Source: Rugamonas apoptosis (lineage in GTDB: Bacteria; Pseudomonadota; Gammaproteobacteria; Burkholderiales; Burkholderiaceae_D). From it: a stretch of 64,000 nt of DNA. A program made the translations under genes and the position numbers. Where the stretch lies: contig NZ_JACEZU010000010.1 in assembly GCF_014042355.1 (NCBI RefSeq), positions 184,821 to 248,820 on the forward strand, in the 5' to 3' direction. Under the pieces are notes generated by a model. It searched no databases. It was not told the DNA's origin and was given only the letters and a program-made list of their open reading frames with translations. Positions 62,633 through 64,000 of the stretch are shown here, in pieces; position 1 is the first letter of the stretch, and every line of letters begins with the position of its first letter.

Positions 62633-63799
62633 ATGAAAATCCCGCTCTCCTACATCGCCCGCAACCTGTGGACCCGCCGCCTGACCACCGGCCTGACGGC
62701 GGCTGGCCTTGCGCTGGTGGTATTCGTGTTCGCCACCGTGCTGATGCTCGACGAAGGCTTGCGCAGTACGCTGGTGACCACCGGCGAGTACGACAACGTG
62801 GTGGTGATCCGGCGCGCGGCCGACACCGAGATCCAGAGCGGCATCGAGCGCACCCAGGCCAACATCACGGCCAGCCACCCTGCCATTGCACGGGGGCCGG
62901 ACGGCCAGGCCATGCTGTCCAAGGAGACGGTGGTGCTCATCTCGCTCAACAAGCGCGACTCGGACAAGCCGTCCAACGTCATCATCCGCGGCGTGGACCC
63001 GCGCGGGCTGCAACTGCGGCCCCAGGTGCGGCTGACCAGCGGACGCATGTTCCATCCGGGCGCCTCCGAGATCATCGCCGGCGCCAGCATCGCGCGCCGC
63101 TTCGCCGGCGCCGGCATCGGCGAAAAGCTGCGCTTCGGCCAGCGCGAATGGACCGTGGTGGGCCTGTTCGACGCCGGCAACAGCGGCTTCGATTCCGAAA
63201 TCTGGGGCGACGCCGACCAGCTGATGCAAGCGTTCCGCCGCAACGCCTATTCCGCCATGGTGCTGCGACTGGCCAACACCAACAACTTCGACGCGTTCAA
63301 GAGCGACATCGAAGGCGACCCGCGCCTGACGCTGGAGGCCAAGCGCGAACAGGTGTTCTACGCCGACCAGTCGAAGGCGCTGTCGAACTTCATCAGCATC
63401 CTCGGGTTGACGCTGTCGGTGATCTTCTCGATCGGGGCCATGATAGGCGCCACCATCACCATGTACGCGTCAGTGGCCAACCGGGTGGGCGAGATCGGCA
63501 CCTTGCGCGCGCTGGGCTTCCAGCGCCGCAGCATCCTGGCCGCGTTCCTGACGGAAGCCATGCTGCTGGCCCTGCTGGGCGGTGCGGCCGGGCTGGCGTT
63601 GGCCTCGCTGATGCAGTTCCTGTCCTTCTCCACCACCAATTTCCAGTCCTTCTCGGAGCTGGCGTTCGGCTTCAAGCTCAGCGCCGCCATCGTCGTCAAG
63701 ACGCTGGTGTTCGCCCTCATCATGGGCATGGTGGGCGGCTTCCTGCCCGCCGTGCGCGCCGCCCGCATGCGCATCGTGGAAGCCTTGCGAGCCGCCTGA
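62633..63799 (+). CDS. FtsX-type ABC permease 2
   Basis: 388 residues with the same plan as its neighbour: an N-terminal helix (TGLTAAGLALVVFVFATVLM), a periplasmic domain and three C-terminal helices, with MYASVANRVGEIGTLRALGF as the coupling region. It most likely forms a heterodimer with the first permease. The two are four bases apart, and a short hairpin follows the gene. Confidence 0.9.
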   Translation: MKIPLSYIARNLWTRRLTTGLTAAGLALVVFVFATVLMLDEGLRSTLVTTGEYDNVVVIRRAADTEIQSGIERTQANITASHPAIARGPDGQAMLSKETVVLISLNKRDSDKPSNVIIRGVDPRGLQLRPQVRLTSGRMFHPGASEIIAGASIARRFAGAGIGEKLRFGQREWTVVGLFDAGNSGFDSEIWGDADQLMQAFRRNAYSAMVLRLANTNNFDAFKSDIEGDPRLTLEAKREQVFYADQSKALSNFISILGLTLSVIFSIGAMIGATITMYASVANRVGEIGTLRALGFQRRSILAAFLTEAMLLALLGGAAGLALASLMQFLSFSTTNFQSFSELAFGFKLSAAIVVKTLVFALIMGMVGGFLPAVRAARMRIVEALRAA

Positions 63800-63883
63800 A
63801 CGGCCCCGCCGCTGCCGTTACGCCCCCTCTGCCCCTCCGCTGCGCCCTGACAGCCGCCCCCTGATCCCCGTTACTATATACAG

Positions 63884-63900
63884 ACCTTGATCCTCAAGGT
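63884..63900 (+). terminator. Short hairpin after the efflux operon
   Basis: A 7-bp perfect inverted repeat ACCTTGA/TCAAGGT with a 3-nt loop is followed by TTTT. It is weak but well placed, 85 bases after the second permease. The remaining bases to 64000 contain nothing that I can assign. Confidence 0.45.
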
Positions 63901-64000
63901 TTTGGCCAGCCAAGTTCGGCATGATTGTTGCCCCCAGTCGTCCATGATCCGGGGGGTGTTGTCACCGGACTTGGTGGGTGGCTGGTGATCGCTGATAGGG

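Noticed and set aside
63880..64000. End of an insertion sequence at the right edge
   Set aside because: Composition changes and small repeats are seen, but there is no transposase fragment that I can recognise and no terminal inverted repeat pair.

Overview
The window looks like a chromosomal segment of a high-GC betaproteobacterium, most likely an Oxalobacteraceae member (Janthinobacterium/Duganella/Massilia type). The reasons are the gene content and order (nuo operon next to tRNA-Leu, secG and tpiA; a beta-type isc operon; rpsO-pnp; ilv and pssA-leuA blocks), PEP-CTERM proteins, and the sigma factor-DUF3619-DUF3106-RDD cluster. The genus is inference only. Nearly all of the sequence is coding. 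No rRNA genes, CRISPR arrays or intact insertion sequences were seen.

Region by region: (1) 1-6.1 kb, minus strand: the 5' end of nuoF, then nuoE, D, C, B, A (respiratory complex I), tRNA-Leu(GAG), secG, tpiA and a quinone oxidoreductase-like gene. (2) 6.2-9.0 kb: small exported proteins (Sel1 repeats, DUF2807, a hypothetical) around a decayed VWA/PEP-CTERM-like gene that ends in a 9-bp minisatellite. (3) 9.2-22.2 kb: a sugar uptake island. A histidine kinase, response regulator and extra periplasmic sugar-binding protein are divergent from lamB, a CUT1 sugar ABC transporter (binding protein, two permeases, ATPase), a chemoreceptor and an AGE-family sugar isomerase. (4) 22.2-25.3 kb: a PEP-CTERM protein, and a LuxR-type regulator with an overlapping hybrid kinase.

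(5) 25.5-34.8 kb: the most striking block. It holds a selenocysteine-containing formate dehydrogenase-N operon in which the alpha subunit is read through an in-frame TGA followed by a SECIS hairpin. Downstream lie fdhE, selA, selB and selC (tRNA-Sec), so the selenoprotein and almost all of its decoding machinery sit together; selD is not in the window. (6) 34.9-48 kb: pnp-rpsO, a BamE-like lipoprotein, acylphosphatase, leuA and pssA, then a chemoreceptor, a SIMPL-domain protein and a BrnT/BrnA toxin-antitoxin pair lying between pssA-leuA and ilvC-ilvH-ilvI.

(7) 48.4-50.8 kb: a sigma-70 family factor in a tightly overlapping operon with DUF3619, DUF3106 and RDD membrane proteins, a candidate uncharacterised regulatory system. 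(8) 50.9-59.3 kb, minus strand: iscR-S-U-A-hscB-hscA-fdx-iscX with an IscR-type operator, followed by a methyltransferase and a pseudouridine-synthase-like protein with a degraded active site. A uracil-DNA-glycosylase-like protein that has lost the catalytic Asp lies just upstream of iscR. (9) 59.5-63.8 kb: a MacA/MacB-like efflux operon (adaptor, ATPase, two FtsX-type permeases).

The unifying themes are respiratory redox metabolism (complex I, formate dehydrogenase, Fe-S assembly) and sensing-coupled sugar uptake. Starts were chosen from homology, ribosome-binding sites and gene overlaps; uncertain ones are flagged.
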